Notes: generated by a model not told the origin, from the sequence alone. A DNA stretch of 64,000 bases from Oceanobacillus caeni (GCF_019037185.1 NZ_JAHHXM010000015.1:1-64000); one strand, 5' to 3'. Shown: positions 35,047-45,211, counted from the first letter of the stretch. Numbers and translations are program-made.

Positions 35047-37068
35047 GTGACAACGACAGTTAATCAAGCTGTAGAACAACTATCAATTAATACGATTCGC
35101 ACCCTTTCTATTGATGCAATTGAAAAAGCGAATTCAGGACATCCCGGATTACCAATGGGTGCGGCTCCAATGGCTTATACATTATGGACAGATTTTATGA
35201 GCCATAATCCAAAAAACTCGAAATGGTTTAATCGTGATCGTTTTGTATTATCCGCAGGTCATGGTTCCATGCTTTTATATAGTTTATTGCATTTATCTGG
35301 GTATGATGTTTCCATGGATGATTTAAAAAACTTCCGTCAATGGGGATCTAGAACTCCTGGACATCCAGAAGTGCATCATACAGACGGTGTGGAAACAACA
35401 ACCGGCCCATTAGGTCAGGGGATTTCTACCGCTATTGGTATGGCAATGGCAGAAGCACATCTATCAGCTAAATATAATAAAGAAGGTTTTTCAGTTGTTG
35501 ATCATTATACCTATGCCCTTGTAGGTGATGGGGATTTAATGGAAGGAATTTCTCATGAAACCGCATCCTTAGCAGGTCATTTAGGATTAGGAAAACTAAT
35601 TACGCTATATGACTCTAATGATATTTCTTTAGACGGAGATTTAAATAAATCTTTCTCTGAAAATGTGGAAGAGCGTTTTAAAGCTTATGGCTGGCAAGTT
35701 ATTCGTGTAGAAGACGGTAACGATGTCAATAAATTAAAAGCTGCTATTAAGGAAGCGAAACAAAACACAGCTCAACCAACATTAATTGAAGTAAAGACGG
35801 TCATTGGATATGGGTCACCAAATAAATCAGGATCTTCAGATGCCCACGGTGCACCACTTGGTGAAGAAGAAGTTAAATTAACCAAAGAAAATTACCATTG
35901 GTCACATGAACCATTCTTCGTTCCAGAGGAAGTATATGCTGATTTTCAAGAAAAAGTCGTAGAAAAAGGTATCAAGGCGGAGGAAAAATGGAACAAGCTC
36001 CTTTCTGATTATAAAGAAGCATATCCAGAACTCGGTCTAGAATTAGAAACAGCAATCAATGGTGAATTACCGGAGAATTGGGAAAAGGATTTGCCCATCT
36101 ATGAATCTGATAAGGACACCTTAGCAACTCGCGCTTCATCAGGAGAAGTACTAAATGCGATTGCAAAAGCAGTTCCAAACCTTTTCGGAGGAAGTGCTGA
36201 TTTAGCAGGATCTAATAAAACAACGATTAAAGATGGCGGAGATTTTTCACGAGAAAATTATGCCGGAAGAAACATTTGGTTTGGTGTGAGAGAATTTGCA
36301 ATGGCTGCAGCATTAAACGGAATGGCTTTACATGGCGGGTTAAAAGTGTTCGGTGGTACATTCTTTGTATTTAGCGATTATTTACGCCCAGCGGTTCGGT
36401 TATCTGCCATCATGAAAGCACCTGTAACCTACGTTTGGACACATGATTCAATCGCAGTTGGGGAAGACGGTCCAACACATGAGCCTGTTGAACATTTAGC
36501 ATCCTATCGTTCCATGCCGGGAGTTTCACTCATCCGCCCAGCCGATGGAAATGAAACACAGGCTGCATGGCGACTAGCTGTAGAGTCAACGGATAAACCA
36601 ACCGCATTGGTATTAACTCGTCAAAACCTCCCAACGTTAAAAGGTACAGCTGAACGCGCTTATGAAGGTGTGAAAAAAGGTGCCTACATCATAAGTGATT
36701 CAGAAAAAGAAACTCCTGATGCATTAATTCTTGCAACAGGATCAGAAGTTCAACTAGCTATCAAAGCTCAAAATGAGTTGAAATCTCAAAATATCGATGT
36801 ACGTGTGGTTAGCATGCCTTCTTGGGATCGCTTTGAAGAACAAGATCAAGCATATAAAGATTCAGTCATTTCCCCTCAAGTGAAGAAACGTTTAGTAGTT
36901 GAAATGGCATCTCCATTTGGTTGGGAACGCTATACTGGGGATGAAGGAAAAGTGCTTGGGATTGATACCTTTGGGGCTTCAGGTGAAGGAAATAAAGTTA
37001 TGGAGGAGTATGGGTTTACTGTAGAAAATGTAGTAAAACTGGTTGAAGAGCTAGTAAACGAAGTGTAG
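35047..37068 (+). CDS. tkt: transketolase
   Basis: The 673-residue thiamine diphosphate enzyme transfers two-carbon units between ketose and aldose phosphates. Visible features are [15 protein letters not shown] near the start, the ThDP motif GDGDLMEG...[20 protein letters not shown] and the catalytic pyrimidine-domain glutamate in GVREFAMAA. In this locus it would use erythrose 4-phosphate, linking tetritol breakdown to fructose 6-phosphate. The GTG at 35047 is nine bases after GGAAGG; an ATG at 35038 abuts that site. Whether a second transketolase exists elsewhere in the genome cannot be told. Confidence 0.94.
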   Translation: MTTTVNQAVEQLSINTIRTLSIDAIEKANSGHPGLPMGAAPMAYTLWTDFMSHNPKNSKWFNRDRFVLSAGHGSMLLYSLLHLSGYDVSMDDLKNFRQWGSRTPGHPEVHHTDGVETTTGPLGQGISTAIGMAMAEAHLSAKYNKEGFSVVDHYTYALVGDGDLMEGISHETASLAGHLGLGKLITLYDSNDISLDGDLNKSFSENVEERFKAYGWQVIRVEDGNDVNKLKAAIKEAKQNTAQPTLIEVKTVIGYGSPNKSGSSDAHGAPLGEEEVKLTKENYHWSHEPFFVPEEVYADFQEKVVEKGIKAEEKWNKLLSDYKEAYPELGLELETAINGELPENWEKDLPIYESDKDTLATRASSGEVLNAIAKAVPNLFGGSADLAGSNKTTIKDGGDFSRENYAGRNIWFGVREFAMAAALNGMALHGGLKVFGGTFFVFSDYLRPAVRLSAIMKAPVTYVWTHDSIAVGEDGPTHEPVEHLASYRSMPGVSLIRPADGNETQAAWRLAVESTDKPTALVLTRQNLPTLKGTAERAYEGVKKGAYIISDSEKETPDALILATGSEVQLAIKAQNELKSQNIDVRVVSMPSWDRFEEQDQAYKDSVISPQVKKRLVVEMASPFGWERYTGDEGKVLGIDTFGASGEGNKVMEEYGFTVENVVKLVEELVNEV

Positions 37069-37091
37069 GTTGAATGTTCCGTAATAGATAA

Positions 37092-37140
37092 TAGTGAAGT
37101 ACTTTGTTTAAATGCACAAAGTATTTCACTATTTTTTTTG
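37092..37140 (+). terminator. terminator after tkt
   Basis: AATAGTGAAGTACTTTGT/ACAAAGTATTTCACTATT stem with an eight-T tail. Confidence 0.85.
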
Positions 37141-37188
37141 TTCTAAAGATTGGTGGAGAATGTGACGGGGGAACCGACCCTTCCGGCA

Positions 37189-37455
37189 TAGGGATATCAG
37201 CGTTGGATCGTCATTTATTAGTAATCACGCCCGTATATCAGTACACACGCACCATATATCAGTAAACGCTGGAAAGATATCAGTACTCATGCACCATATA
37301 TCAGTAAACGCTGGAAAGATATCAGTACACACGCACCATATATCAGTAAACGCTGGCAGGATATCAGTACTCGTGCACCATATATCAGCAAACGCTGGTA
37401 GGATATCAGTACTCATACACCATATATCAGCACTCCCCCCCACCTATCAGCATTC
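37189..37455. repeat. GATATC 21-bp-period array 4
   Basis: About twelve units starting TATCAG every 21 bp, arranged as an alternating 42-bp super-repeat (TATCAGTA + CGCTGG type alternating with TATCAGTA + ACGCACCATA type). Open frames on both strands are artefacts of the period. Confidence 0.9.
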
Positions 37456-37644
37456 ACCCCCCTTCAAATGTTAGGTAAAAGTCTCATGTCAAATAAATAC
37501 CAAATTAGGACAAGAAACCTGTCCTCCTGTCATATTTCCCCATCCGCCTCATACAATGACGTACAGGGGGAATTTTCATGTCTGGAGATAGGTAGATATG
37601 GGATCTTAACGATTGGTTTAACTATGACAGCAGGGGGATTGCAT

Positions 37645-39585
37645 ATGCGTAGATCGTTAAGTGCTTTTTTATTTATGTTAGCGGTAGTGCTTGTGGCGGG
37701 GTGTACGCAGCCAGTGTCATTAGATGAGGAGAGAAGTAAGAAGCCGGATACGATTCATCATAAATTTTTATTCTATACGGAGAGTTATGTGAATGAGAAC
37801 GGGGAAGGTATTGGGGAATTGTCCATTAAAACGAAAGATGGAGAGTTGGAGAAAATTGCTAGTAATGTGAAAAATTATGGTTTTGTATATTTGAATGATA
37901 AAGATAAGGTTCTTTTTGTGGATGAGGAAAATAAGTTGTATGCGTTCAGCCAGAGGGAAGATAAAGTAAAACTCGCGGAAGATGTACAGTTTTTCGATGG
38001 ATTTAACGCGGAGGATTTTATCGTTTATGAGGATACGGATGGTAATTTGTACGTAATCAATGAGGATGGGAACGAGGAAAAGATAGGCAATGGAGTTACT
38101 CAATATGATTTGGTGGATGGAAATCTATATTTCATTGACTCGGATGGAGACTATTCGGTTTATAACATAGAGAGTAGGCAAGAAAGTAACATTGCTAATA
38201 ATGTTTTTCATTTTAAAATTTTAAATCGTGATGGGGATCTTGTTTATACCAATGACGATTATATGCTGTTTTATAAAAAGGCAGATGAAAGTAGTGTGAA
38301 AATATCGGGTGAGGAGATTGATCCTTACTACATTAAAAACGTAGATGACCGTTTAATTTACTTAAGTTATGAAGAAGAAGGAGCAATGGATTTATATTCC
38401 AGTACGTTATCCAAAGATATAAAAACGGAAAAAATTGCATCTAATGTCTATTTGGCAGATTATGACAAAAGTGGATTTTATTACGTGAATGAGGATAATA
38501 ATCTCTATCAAAAAGGAGATAGTGACGAAAAGGCTACGAAATTAGCGAGTGATGTAAACTATTTCTATTTAGTGGAAGGAACCGTTTATTATACGGATGA
38601 AGATAACAATGTTTATCAGATAACTAGTGCGGAGGGTAAGGAACAGATTGCAAAAAAGGTATACCAATTTAATGTCCATACAGATGGAAGGATTGTTTAT
38701 TTAACAGAGGAGAATGAATTATTTATAGACGATACGAAGGTAACTGATGACGTTGATATGTATGCATTTTTTCATGGTAATCTTGTATACGTGACAAAGG
38801 ATAATGAATTAGTCCTCATGCAGAATTTAAAAGGGGATCAAGTAATCGAAGACATTAGCGATTTCTCGTCCGTTACTTATCAAAATCTGACGGTATTCTC
38901 CAAACAACTAACTTTTGAAGATATTAGTGGTATGTGGAAGTTGGAAAATGATGAAGGAGCCATTTTCTTTGAAATAAATGCGGATGGAACGATTACGGAT
39001 TATTTAGCCGGGACAAAGGAAATATTTACAGTGGATTATGCCGAATTTAATTCGATTGCAGCTTCATCAGAGAATGATTTTGTCACGATTACGAAAATAG
39101 ATGATGAGACGTTATCCTTTAACGATAACGATAGCGATTATACAATAATGAAATCAACGAAAGAGGAAGCGGAAAGTTATGTGAATGACGATCAAAAGGA
39201 AGAAGGTAACATGGAGATTGAGACGGTCATAGAGGATTTTTTGTATATGATGACGTATGCAACGGATGCAGGAGACCTTCAGAACCTTGACTATTACATT
39301 GATCCTGATAGTGAGCTTTATCGTGAATTAGCTGATTCTATTATGACTATGTATGAGAATCAATTGGGAAGAGTTCTATTAACGCATGAAGTAACAGATA
39401 TTAAAAAATTAGAAGGAAATCGTTATAGTGTGACTGTATATGAAGAACATTCTTTAATAGATTACACGGATTACTCCGAGGAAATGGTGAAACAGACTGT
39501 GATCTACGAGCTAGAGGAAATGGATGATCAATTTTTTATCATAGATATGGAAATTGTGGAACAGGGAAATACGGTAGCGGTTTGA
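37645..39585 (+). CDS. large repeat-rich lipoprotein, probable beta-propeller
   Basis: The 646-residue protein has a lipoprotein signal (VVLVAGC, Cys20). Residues 40 to about 440 are built of repeats with the pattern YxxDxDNxLY followed by K-ASxV-Y (for example FYYVNEDNNLYQKGD, VYYTDEDNNVYQIT), as in DUF5050-like beta-propellers. A separate C-terminal part (about 440-646) is acidic and has an NTF2-like look (DLQNLDYYIDPDSELYRELA). It is anchored on the outer face of the membrane. Function unknown. The ATG at 37645 follows AGGGGG at eight bases; upstream readings are not supported. Confidence 0.8.
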   Translation: MRRSLSAFLFMLAVVLVAGCTQPVSLDEERSKKPDTIHHKFLFYTESYVNENGEGIGELSIKTKDGELEKIASNVKNYGFVYLNDKDKVLFVDEENKLYAFSQREDKVKLAEDVQFFDGFNAEDFIVYEDTDGNLYVINEDGNEEKIGNGVTQYDLVDGNLYFIDSDGDYSVYNIESRQESNIANNVFHFKILNRDGDLVYTNDDYMLFYKKADESSVKISGEEIDPYYIKNVDDRLIYLSYEEEGAMDLYSSTLSKDIKTEKIASNVYLADYDKSGFYYVNEDNNLYQKGDSDEKATKLASDVNYFYLVEGTVYYTDEDNNVYQITSAEGKEQIAKKVYQFNVHTDGRIVYLTEENELFIDDTKVTDDVDMYAFFHGNLVYVTKDNELVLMQNLKGDQVIEDISDFSSVTYQNLTVFSKQLTFEDISGMWKLENDEGAIFFEINADGTITDYLAGTKEIFTVDYAEFNSIAASSENDFVTITKIDDETLSFNDNDSDYTIMKSTKEEAESYVNDDQKEEGNMEIETVIEDFLYMMTYATDAGDLQNLDYYIDPDSELYRELADSIMTMYENQLGRVLLTHEVTDIKKLEGNRYSVTVYEEHSLIDYTDYSEEMVKQTVIYELEEMDDQFFIIDMEIVEQGNTVAV

Positions 39586-39655
39586 GCCATGGTAACAGGT
39601 CCTTTGTCCGACCGATAAGGGAGCAGAGCCAGTGAATTACATTTTGATTTATGAA

Positions 39656-39680
39656 CAGGGCGATAAGAGAATCGCCCTTA
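39656..39680. terminator. terminator hairpin
   Basis: GGGCGAT/ATCGCCC stem with a 6-base loop following the lipoprotein gene. Confidence 0.7.
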
Positions 39681-39785
39681 CTTATAATTCGATACTCATG
39701 GACCATGTCCCTCCCAAAAAACACTGTCCTAATCTGGACAAGTTAAACATATAATGTCTAGAGTCTACATTTCGGGAGGAAGAAG

Positions 39786-40058
39786 ATGTTTACCTTATTG
39801 GAAAAAGCTGTTGTTGCCATGGCATTATTTCGTATCTTATCTGGATCCATTGAGGTCTTTGCCGCATATTTGATGATTAAAATGAATGATGTGGAAAAGG
39901 CCCTTGTTATTAATAGTTCACTTGCCTTTATTGGGCCTTTAATTCTTATCATTACAACCACAATTGGAATTGTTGGTATCTCTGATAAAATATCTTTTGG
40001 TAAATTTTTTTGGATTTTTCTCGGAGTAGCTTTAATTATTTACGGGGTCAAAAAGTGA
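39786..40058 (+). CDS. yqhV: YqhV-like small membrane protein
   Basis: The 90-residue protein has three hydrophobic segments and the DUF2619/YqhV pattern (ALFRILSGSIEVFAAYLMIK, NDVEKALVINSSLA, GPLILIITTTIGI). Bacillus YqhV lies near sporulation genes (spoIIIA), but its role is unknown. GGGAGGAAG precedes the ATG. Its last 27 bases overlap the convergent ssuB gene. Confidence 0.8.
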   Translation: MFTLLEKAVVAMALFRILSGSIEVFAAYLMIKMNDVEKALVINSSLAFIGPLILIITTTIGIVGISDKISFGKFFWIFLGVALIIYGVKK

Positions 40059-40832
40059 TTCCATCTCCGTATTGACAAGCATACTATAGTTTTTCTTACT
40101 TTTTCGATTCATAATTCGTGCTAAAATTTCCTCCACATACATGGAAAAGGCGGGATTTGTACGTTGTCTTGGTCTAGTTAAATGTATCGGTTGATTTAAC
40201 GTTACCTTTCCATCTTCAATTAAAATGACACGATCGGAAATAGCTACTGCTTCTTCTACATCATGTGTAACAAGAATAGAGGTGAATTTTCTTTCTAACC
40301 ACAATGATTCAATCAATCGTTGCATTTCTAAGCGTGTCAAAGCATCAAGCGCTCCTAAAGGTTCATCTAAAAGTAATAAGGAAGGATCATGTACCAATGC
40401 TCTTGCAAGTGCTACACGCTGTTTCTGTCCCCCAGAAAGTTTAGATGGATAATCATGTATCCTTTCCTTCAGTCCTACTTGTGTGATGGCTTGCATTGCT
40501 CTATTTTTTGCATCAGAAGATAATCCTAAACAAACATTATCCATTACTCGTTTCCAAGGAAGTAACCGACCATCTTGAAACATCATTCTTGCTTGTTTAT
40601 TCAACCCATTCAATGGTGTTCCGTCTAATTTAATCGAGCCGTCATTCATGTTTTCTAATCCCGCTACTAGACGTAACAATGTACTTTTTCCGCAACCACT
40701 TTTTCCGACGATCGCTACAAACTCACCTTCTTTAATCTGTAAATCCAGTCCCTTCAATACCTCCCTTTTATCATATTTCTTCTTAACTTGATGAATCGTA
40801 ACATCTACTCCTTGTAAATCATATGAATTCAA
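40032..40832 (-). CDS. ssuB: aliphatic sulfonate ABC transporter ATPase
   Basis: The 266-residue ATPase has Walker A GKSGCGKST, Q-loop MMFQDGRLLPWK, signature KLSGGQKQR and Walker B LLLLDEPLGALDALT. The Q-loop (FQDxRLLPW) is typical of the nitrate/sulfonate/taurine group. It is the last gene of the ssuA-ssuC-ssuB set and overlaps yqhV tail to tail. No monooxygenase gene (ssuD) is present in the window, so desulfonation must be encoded elsewhere, if present. Confidence 0.9.
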   Translation of the reverse strand: MNSYDLQGVDVTIHQVKKKYDKREVLKGLDLQIKEGEFVAIVGKSGCGKSTLLRLVAGLENMNDGSIKLDGTPLNGLNKQARMMFQDGRLLPWKRVMDNVCLGLSSDAKNRAMQAITQVGLKERIHDYPSKLSGGQKQRVALARALVHDPSLLLLDEPLGALDALTRLEMQRLIESLWLERKFTSILVTHDVEEAVAISDRVILIEDGKVTLNQPIHLTRPRQRTNPAFSMYVEEILARIMNRKSKKNYSMLVNTEMESLFDPVNN

Positions 40833-40871
40833 TTTGCACTCCCCCTATTTCTTCGCCAATACCGCCTAAAA

Positions 40872-41636
40872 CTAGTTATTCCACTTTAATAATTTCCCTT
40901 CAAAATACCTAGCAATCATATCTGAAATTTTTCCAAACAACGCATAAATAATAATACTTAAAACAATGACATCCATTTGCATAAATTCCCTAGCGTTCAT
41001 CGCCATATAACCGATACCAGACTGGGCAGAAATAGTTTCCGCAACAATCAGGGTTAACCACATGACCCCAAGTGAGAACCGTATACCAACGAGAATGGAA
41101 GACATAGCCCCTGGTAAAATTATTTGGAAAAAAAGCTCCTTCCCATTTAATCCATATGCTTTACCCATTTCAATAAGCTTTTTGTCAATAGACTTTATTC
41201 CATGATACGTATTAATATAGACTGGAAACAAAACGCCCAATGCTACAAGAAATACTTTGGAAGATTCACCAATTCCAAACCACATAATAACGAGAGGGAT
41301 CAACGCAAGATGGGGAATATTACGTAACATTTGAATCGAGGTATCAAAGATTAAATCGGCAAAGCGAAATACGCCATTTAATAAGCCGAAAACAAATCCA
41401 GCAATTCCCCCAATTAAAAAGCCTACTAAAGCTCTCCATAAGCTAATCCCCATGTGTTCGGATAATTCCCCTGTAATCGTTAAGTCAATACCCGCCTGAA
41501 TGATTTGGGATGGGGCCGGTAATATTCTTTCAGGTATAGCTCCGGACCACGACAATAATTGTCACGCAGCAATAATGAAAAGTGGAATAAACCAGGGAAA
41601 GAATTTTTCCAAAGGTCCTTTGATACTTCTTTTCAT
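40872..41636 (-). pseudogene. ssuC: sulfonate ABC permease with in-frame TGA at codon 25
   Basis: Reading from the ATG at 41636 (AAGGGGG upstream) gives MKRSIKGPLEKFFPWFIPLF, IIAA, a TGA stop at 41562-41564, then QLLSWSGAIPERILPAPSQI and an otherwise intact 227-residue permease with the EAA-type loop (GKAYGLNGKELFFQIILPGA). In SsuC relatives a tryptophan is expected at that position (AAWQLLS), so TGG to TGA is the simplest explanation. The lost part would be the first membrane helix. Alternatives are reinitiation at the TTG at 41555, readthrough, or a sequencing error. The gene lies 14 bp from ssuA and 39 bp from ssuB. Confidence 0.85.
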
Positions 41637-41650
41637 TTGTCATTTCCCCC

Positions 41651-42622
41651 TTATTTCATAACCTCTTCTACGTTTATTTCTTTAGGAATAATCTCTAAAC
41701 GATAAAATGTATCTGCAATTTCCTGTTGTTCCTTTATGGTATCTTCTGTTATTTCTTCCACTCCATAAATACGTCTTTCAACAGACTTTTCAATGGATTC
41801 TTCATCAATATTTAAAATGGGTGCTAACATTTTCACCAGTTCTTCATGGTGGTTATTTGCCCACTCGGAAGATTTCTCAATTTCTTCCAAAATAACGCTA
41901 ATGATTTCTTCATTTTCTTTAGCAAAACTCTCGGAGGCAACAAAGAAGTCTCGATCCGTTGTTAACCCTTCCCCGTCAACGAGTAATTTCCCGTCCGAGT
42001 GAAGTTCTGTAGATGCCGTAAATGGATCCCAAACGACCATCGCATCAACTGTGCCTTGTTCAAATGCTACCCTTGCATCACCCGGATTTAAAAATGCAGG
42101 GGTAATATCGGTATACTGAAGCCCGACTTTCTCTAAAGCTTTAACAATTAAGTAATGGGAGCTCGATCCTTTTGCAAATCCAACCTTCTTTCCTTTTAAG
42201 TCATTTAGATCCTGTATATCTGAATCATTTGGTACCAAGATGCCACTACCTTCATATTTGGAAAATCCGACTGCAACATACTTAAAAGGGGCATCGGCAG
42301 CTTGCGCGAAGATTGGTGGTGTATTACCTGTTCTACCAAAATCAATGCTCTCTGCATTAAGAGCTTCCACCAATAATGGACCTGCCTGAAATTCATTCCA
42401 TTCCACAGAATATCCCATAGATTCTAATCGTTCATCTAACGTACCTAATGATTTTAAAATAATCAACGGGCCATTTTTCTGGTACCCAATACGTACAACT
42501 TTCTCGTCTTCTGAACTGCTACTGCCACTTTTTTCTTGTTTTTCATTACATGCTACTAGTAAAAAAATGGAAGAAAAAGCAATAACCAGAAATAACCACA
42601 TTTTCTTTTTCATGGTAGACAT
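41651..42622 (-). CDS. ssuA: aliphatic sulfonate-binding lipoprotein
   Basis: The 323-residue protein has a lipobox (FLLVAC, Cys25) and a type II binding-protein fold of the NMT1/SsuA kind: VRIGYQKNGPLIILKSLGTL, DFGRTGNTPPIFAQAA, KKVGFAKGSSSHYLI and DAMVVWDPFTA are strongly like SsuA. It would capture alkanesulfonates for import by SsuBC. Two ATGs (42622 and 42613) are about equally placed behind AAGGTGAAGAGGGG; I kept the first. Confidence 0.9.
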   Translation of the reverse strand: MSTMKKKMWLFLVIAFSSIFLLVACNEKQEKSGSSSSEDEKVVRIGYQKNGPLIILKSLGTLDERLESMGYSVEWNEFQAGPLLVEALNAESIDFGRTGNTPPIFAQAADAPFKYVAVGFSKYEGSGILVPNDSDIQDLNDLKGKKVGFAKGSSSHYLIVKALEKVGLQYTDITPAFLNPGDARVAFEQGTVDAMVVWDPFTASTELHSDGKLLVDGEGLTTDRDFFVASESFAKENEEIISVILEEIEKSSEWANNHHEELVKMLAPILNIDEESIEKSVERRIYGVEEITEDTIKEQQEIADTFYRLEIIPKEINVEEVMK

Positions 42623-42700
42623 ATCCCCTCTTCACCTTCTTTAAGTTTCTGATGTTAGCCTATGTATAAAATGAAAGTAGGTTCCTGTCCTAATACAATT

Positions 42701-42732
42701 TTCCCCACCTCAAGCTTTTTAGGGAAACAGAG
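42701..42732. repeat. dispersed hairpin element, fragment D
   Basis: CCCCACCTCAAGC...AGGGAAACAGAG matches the left hairpin block of the dispersed element. Only this block is recognisable. Confidence 0.45.
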
Positions 42733-42750
42733 AGCTATATATAGGATGGA

Positions 42751-42790
42751 TTACTGATAAATGGTGGACGAGTACTGATATATAAGAGGG
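42751..42790. repeat. GATATC 21-bp-period array 5 (two units)
   Basis: TACTGATAAATGG and TACTGATATATAAG begin exactly 21 bp apart, matching the orientation of arrays 1 and 2. A minimal copy between the divergent ssuA and DUF3231 genes. Confidence 0.5.
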
Positions 42791-42844
42791 ATAATATCTC
42801 ACTTTTAAGAGATACTATATACGCATACGAAAAGGAGGAATATG

Positions 42845-43342
42845 ATGGAACTAACAAATAAAAAGCCAGATGAACCATTTCACTCTGGAGAAGTTTACCA
42901 TTTATGGTCCTATCTATATAATACAAAAAACATTTTAGTTACGATGCAAGTACTTATCAATCATACTGGTGATCATGATTTAAAAACATATTTAGAGGAT
43001 TTAGTAGAAAGTTGCCTTACACAAGAAGAACAGCAAGTGGAAGCTATCCTAAAAGAATCGGGAATTCGGTTACCTCCAGCACCTCCTGATAGACCGAATG
43101 TGGAAGTAGAAGATATCCCGGCAGGTGCAAGGTTTCATGATCCAGAAATCGCTGTTATCGTTCAAAATGAGTTAATGACAGATCGAGTATTATGTAGTTT
43201 TGTCACAGGAGTAGCAATAAGGGAGGACATTCGTTCTTTATTTGGGGAATTTCATACCCAAAAGGAAGAATACGAACAAAAACTCCTTGATTTATCTAAA
43301 CAAAAAGGCTGGATTGTTTCTCCACCCATTAATGTAAAGTAG
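42845..43342 (+). CDS. DUF3231 family protein
   Basis: The 165-residue, helix-rich, soluble protein fits DUF3231 (ferritin-like four-helix protein common in spore formers): [20 protein letters not shown], a second helix [17 protein letters not shown], then [12 protein letters not shown]. Many DUF3231 proteins are double-length; this has one unit. The function is unknown. AGGAGG precedes both ATGs; spacing favours 42845 over 42842. An MFS gene follows after 13 bp and is probably co-transcribed. Confidence 0.75.
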   Translation: MELTNKKPDEPFHSGEVYHLWSYLYNTKNILVTMQVLINHTGDHDLKTYLEDLVESCLTQEEQQVEAILKESGIRLPPAPPDRPNVEVEDIPAGARFHDPEIAVIVQNELMTDRVLCSFVTGVAIREDIRSLFGEFHTQKEEYEQKLLDLSKQKGWIVSPPINVK

Positions 43343-43355
43343 GAGTGTACAGGCT

Positions 43356-44594
43356 TTGAAAAAGAAAAATAAAGGGATGGTCATCGCTGCCATCGGATCC
43401 GTTCCACTTATGATGACATTGGGAAATTCGATGCTCATTCCGATACTCCCAAAAATGAAATCATCATTGGATCTTACTCAGTTACAAGTAAGCTTAACGA
43501 TAACGGTTTTTTCTATTGCTGCTGCTATCTTTATCCCAATTGTAGGGTATTTGTCTGATCGTTTTTCGCGGAAGATGGTTATTATTCCTTCATTGCTGTT
43601 ATTTGGTGGAGGAGCGTTATTAGCTGGTTTAGGAGCAGCCGTTTTTTCCAATTCTTATATTTGGGTTATTTTAGGAAGAATATTACAAGGAATCGGTGCG
43701 GCTGGAACTGCACCAATTGCTATGGCTTTAATTGGGGATTTATTCAGAGGGGGAGAGCGTAGTAGAGTACTCGGAATATTTGAGGCATCGAATGGTTTAG
43801 GAAAAGTGTTATCGCCGATTCTCGGTTCTTTATTGGCTCTCATTATTTGGTATTCAGTATTTTTTGCCTTTCCTGTGATTAGTCTTATCTCTATTTTATT
43901 GGTTTGGATATTTATTAAGGAAAAACGAAATTTCCAAGCGCCTCCCCCTTTTAAAAAATATGTAAAAGGGCTTTTAAGTGTCTTTAAACATGAAGGCAGA
44001 TGGCTATTCACAATCTATTTAGCTGGTGGAACTTGTCTATTTACGCTTTTCGGAATCCTTTTTTATTTATCGGATATCCTTGAAACAAAATACAATATTA
44101 ATGGAGTTCCAAAGGGCCTTATTCTTGCAATTCCGCTTCTAGTAATGGTTTGTACATCCTATATCACAGGTAGTAAAATTGGAAAAAACTTAGAAAAGAT
44201 GAAGTGGCTTTCGGTTTTAGGTTTATTTCTGATGACGCTATCTTATAGTTCTCTTGTATTATTTGAAAAGCTTATTCCTTTTCTTATTGTCCTTGCCATT
44301 AGCAGTATTGGCGCAGGACTTGTCCTACCATGTGTCAACAGTCTCATTACGGGTGCAGTCGGAAAAGAACGCAGAGGCTTTGTCTCCTCTTTATATGGTT
44401 CTGTTCGTTTTATAGGTGTAGCACTTGGGCCACCCGTTTTTATCCGTTTAATGGATTGGTCACGAACGGGAATGTTTCTTTCCATAGCTGCTTTTACCCT
44501 ACTTGTAGCCTTGTTAGTACTATTGTTAGTCCATGTTAAAGGGAAAGACGGGAAAGAAAAGAAAAAAAGTAATATTCGATACAAATACACGTAA
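43356..44594 (+). CDS. DHA1-type MFS efflux transporter
   Basis: The 412-residue protein has twelve membrane helices and the DHA1 drug-efflux motifs: [12 protein letters not shown] after the second helix and [19 protein letters not shown] (motif C region). The substrate is unknown; relatives export drugs or metabolites. It starts at the TTG at 43356 behind AGGAGTG. It is convergent with the YitT-like gene two bases away. Confidence 0.85.
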   Translation: MKKKNKGMVIAAIGSVPLMMTLGNSMLIPILPKMKSSLDLTQLQVSLTITVFSIAAAIFIPIVGYLSDRFSRKMVIIPSLLLFGGGALLAGLGAAVFSNSYIWVILGRILQGIGAAGTAPIAMALIGDLFRGGERSRVLGIFEASNGLGKVLSPILGSLLALIIWYSVFFAFPVISLISILLVWIFIKEKRNFQAPPPFKKYVKGLLSVFKHEGRWLFTIYLAGGTCLFTLFGILFYLSDILETKYNINGVPKGLILAIPLLVMVCTSYITGSKIGKNLEKMKWLSVLGLFLMTLSYSSLVLFEKLIPFLIVLAISSIGAGLVLPCVNSLITGAVGKERRGFVSSLYGSVRFIGVALGPPVFIRLMDWSRTGMFLSIAAFTLLVALLVLLLVHVKGKDGKEKKKSNIRYKYT

Positions 44595-44596
44595 GT

Positions 44597-45211
44597 TCAT
44601 GGCTTCTTTCGCCATCCAAGTGTATAGGTCTTTTGAAAAGATATTTCACAAATCATATCCACCACCTTGGTTGAAATCCATTGGCTAATCAATGCAAGAA
44701 AGATTAATTTCCAATCGATTATCAACGCTACAAATAGAAAAATAAAGAAATTAAGGAAAAAAAGCGGTCTACCAGGTAAAATTCTTTTTTTGACGGAGAT
44801 AATTATTGCGATGACACCGACACCACCATTCGAAACACCTTGACGCATTAATATTCCGATTCCTGTACCTAAAAAAACGGAACCAAATAAAAGATCCAAA
44901 AGTAAGCTTCGATTTTTCACGAAAATAATTTGTTCAAAAAAATCAACAGATAAAGATGTCACCGTAATGGAAAGAAGCGTCCACAATGCGAATCTTTTTC
45001 CTAAATATTTAACACCTAAAAATAATAAAGAAGTATTCACTATCCATAGTGCTAGTCCCATTCCAATGTGAAACAAATAACCCAAAAGAACAGTAATCCC
45101 ACCAGCCCCACCAGAAGGAATGGAATGGGGGAACAAAAATACCCCCATTCCCAGCCCTTGAATAGCTCCCCCTGCTACAACTAAGCCGAATTTTAACATA
45201 AATGAATTCAA
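44597..45211 (-). CDS. YitT/YczE-like membrane protein
   Basis: A 204-residue protein with five or six membrane helices and the DUF161 features GLGMGVFLFPHSIPSGGAGG and GTGIGILMRQGVSNGGVGVI, an internal duplication typical of the family. It lacks the soluble DUF2179 domain of full YitT proteins, so it is a short form. The function is unknown; transport has been proposed for the family. It begins at TTG 45211, seven bases after AAGGAGG. Confidence 0.75.
   Translation of the reverse strand: MNSFMLKFGLVVAGGAIQGLGMGVFLFPHSIPSGGAGGITVLLGYLFHIGMGLALWIVNTSLLFLGVKYLGKRFALWTLLSITVTSLSVDFFEQIIFVKNRSLLLDLLFGSVFLGTGIGILMRQGVSNGGVGVIAIIISVKKRILPGRPLFFLNFFIFLFVALIIDWKLIFLALISQWISTKVVDMICEISFQKTYTLGWRKKP

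Noticed and set aside
37225..37474. Repeat-protein frames in array 4 on both strands
   Set aside because: Same artefact of a 21-bp period, with no start signals.
40872..41555. ssuC as a complete gene starting at TTG 41555
   Set aside because: No ribosome binding site there, and the expected first membrane helix is encoded upstream in frame before the TGA.
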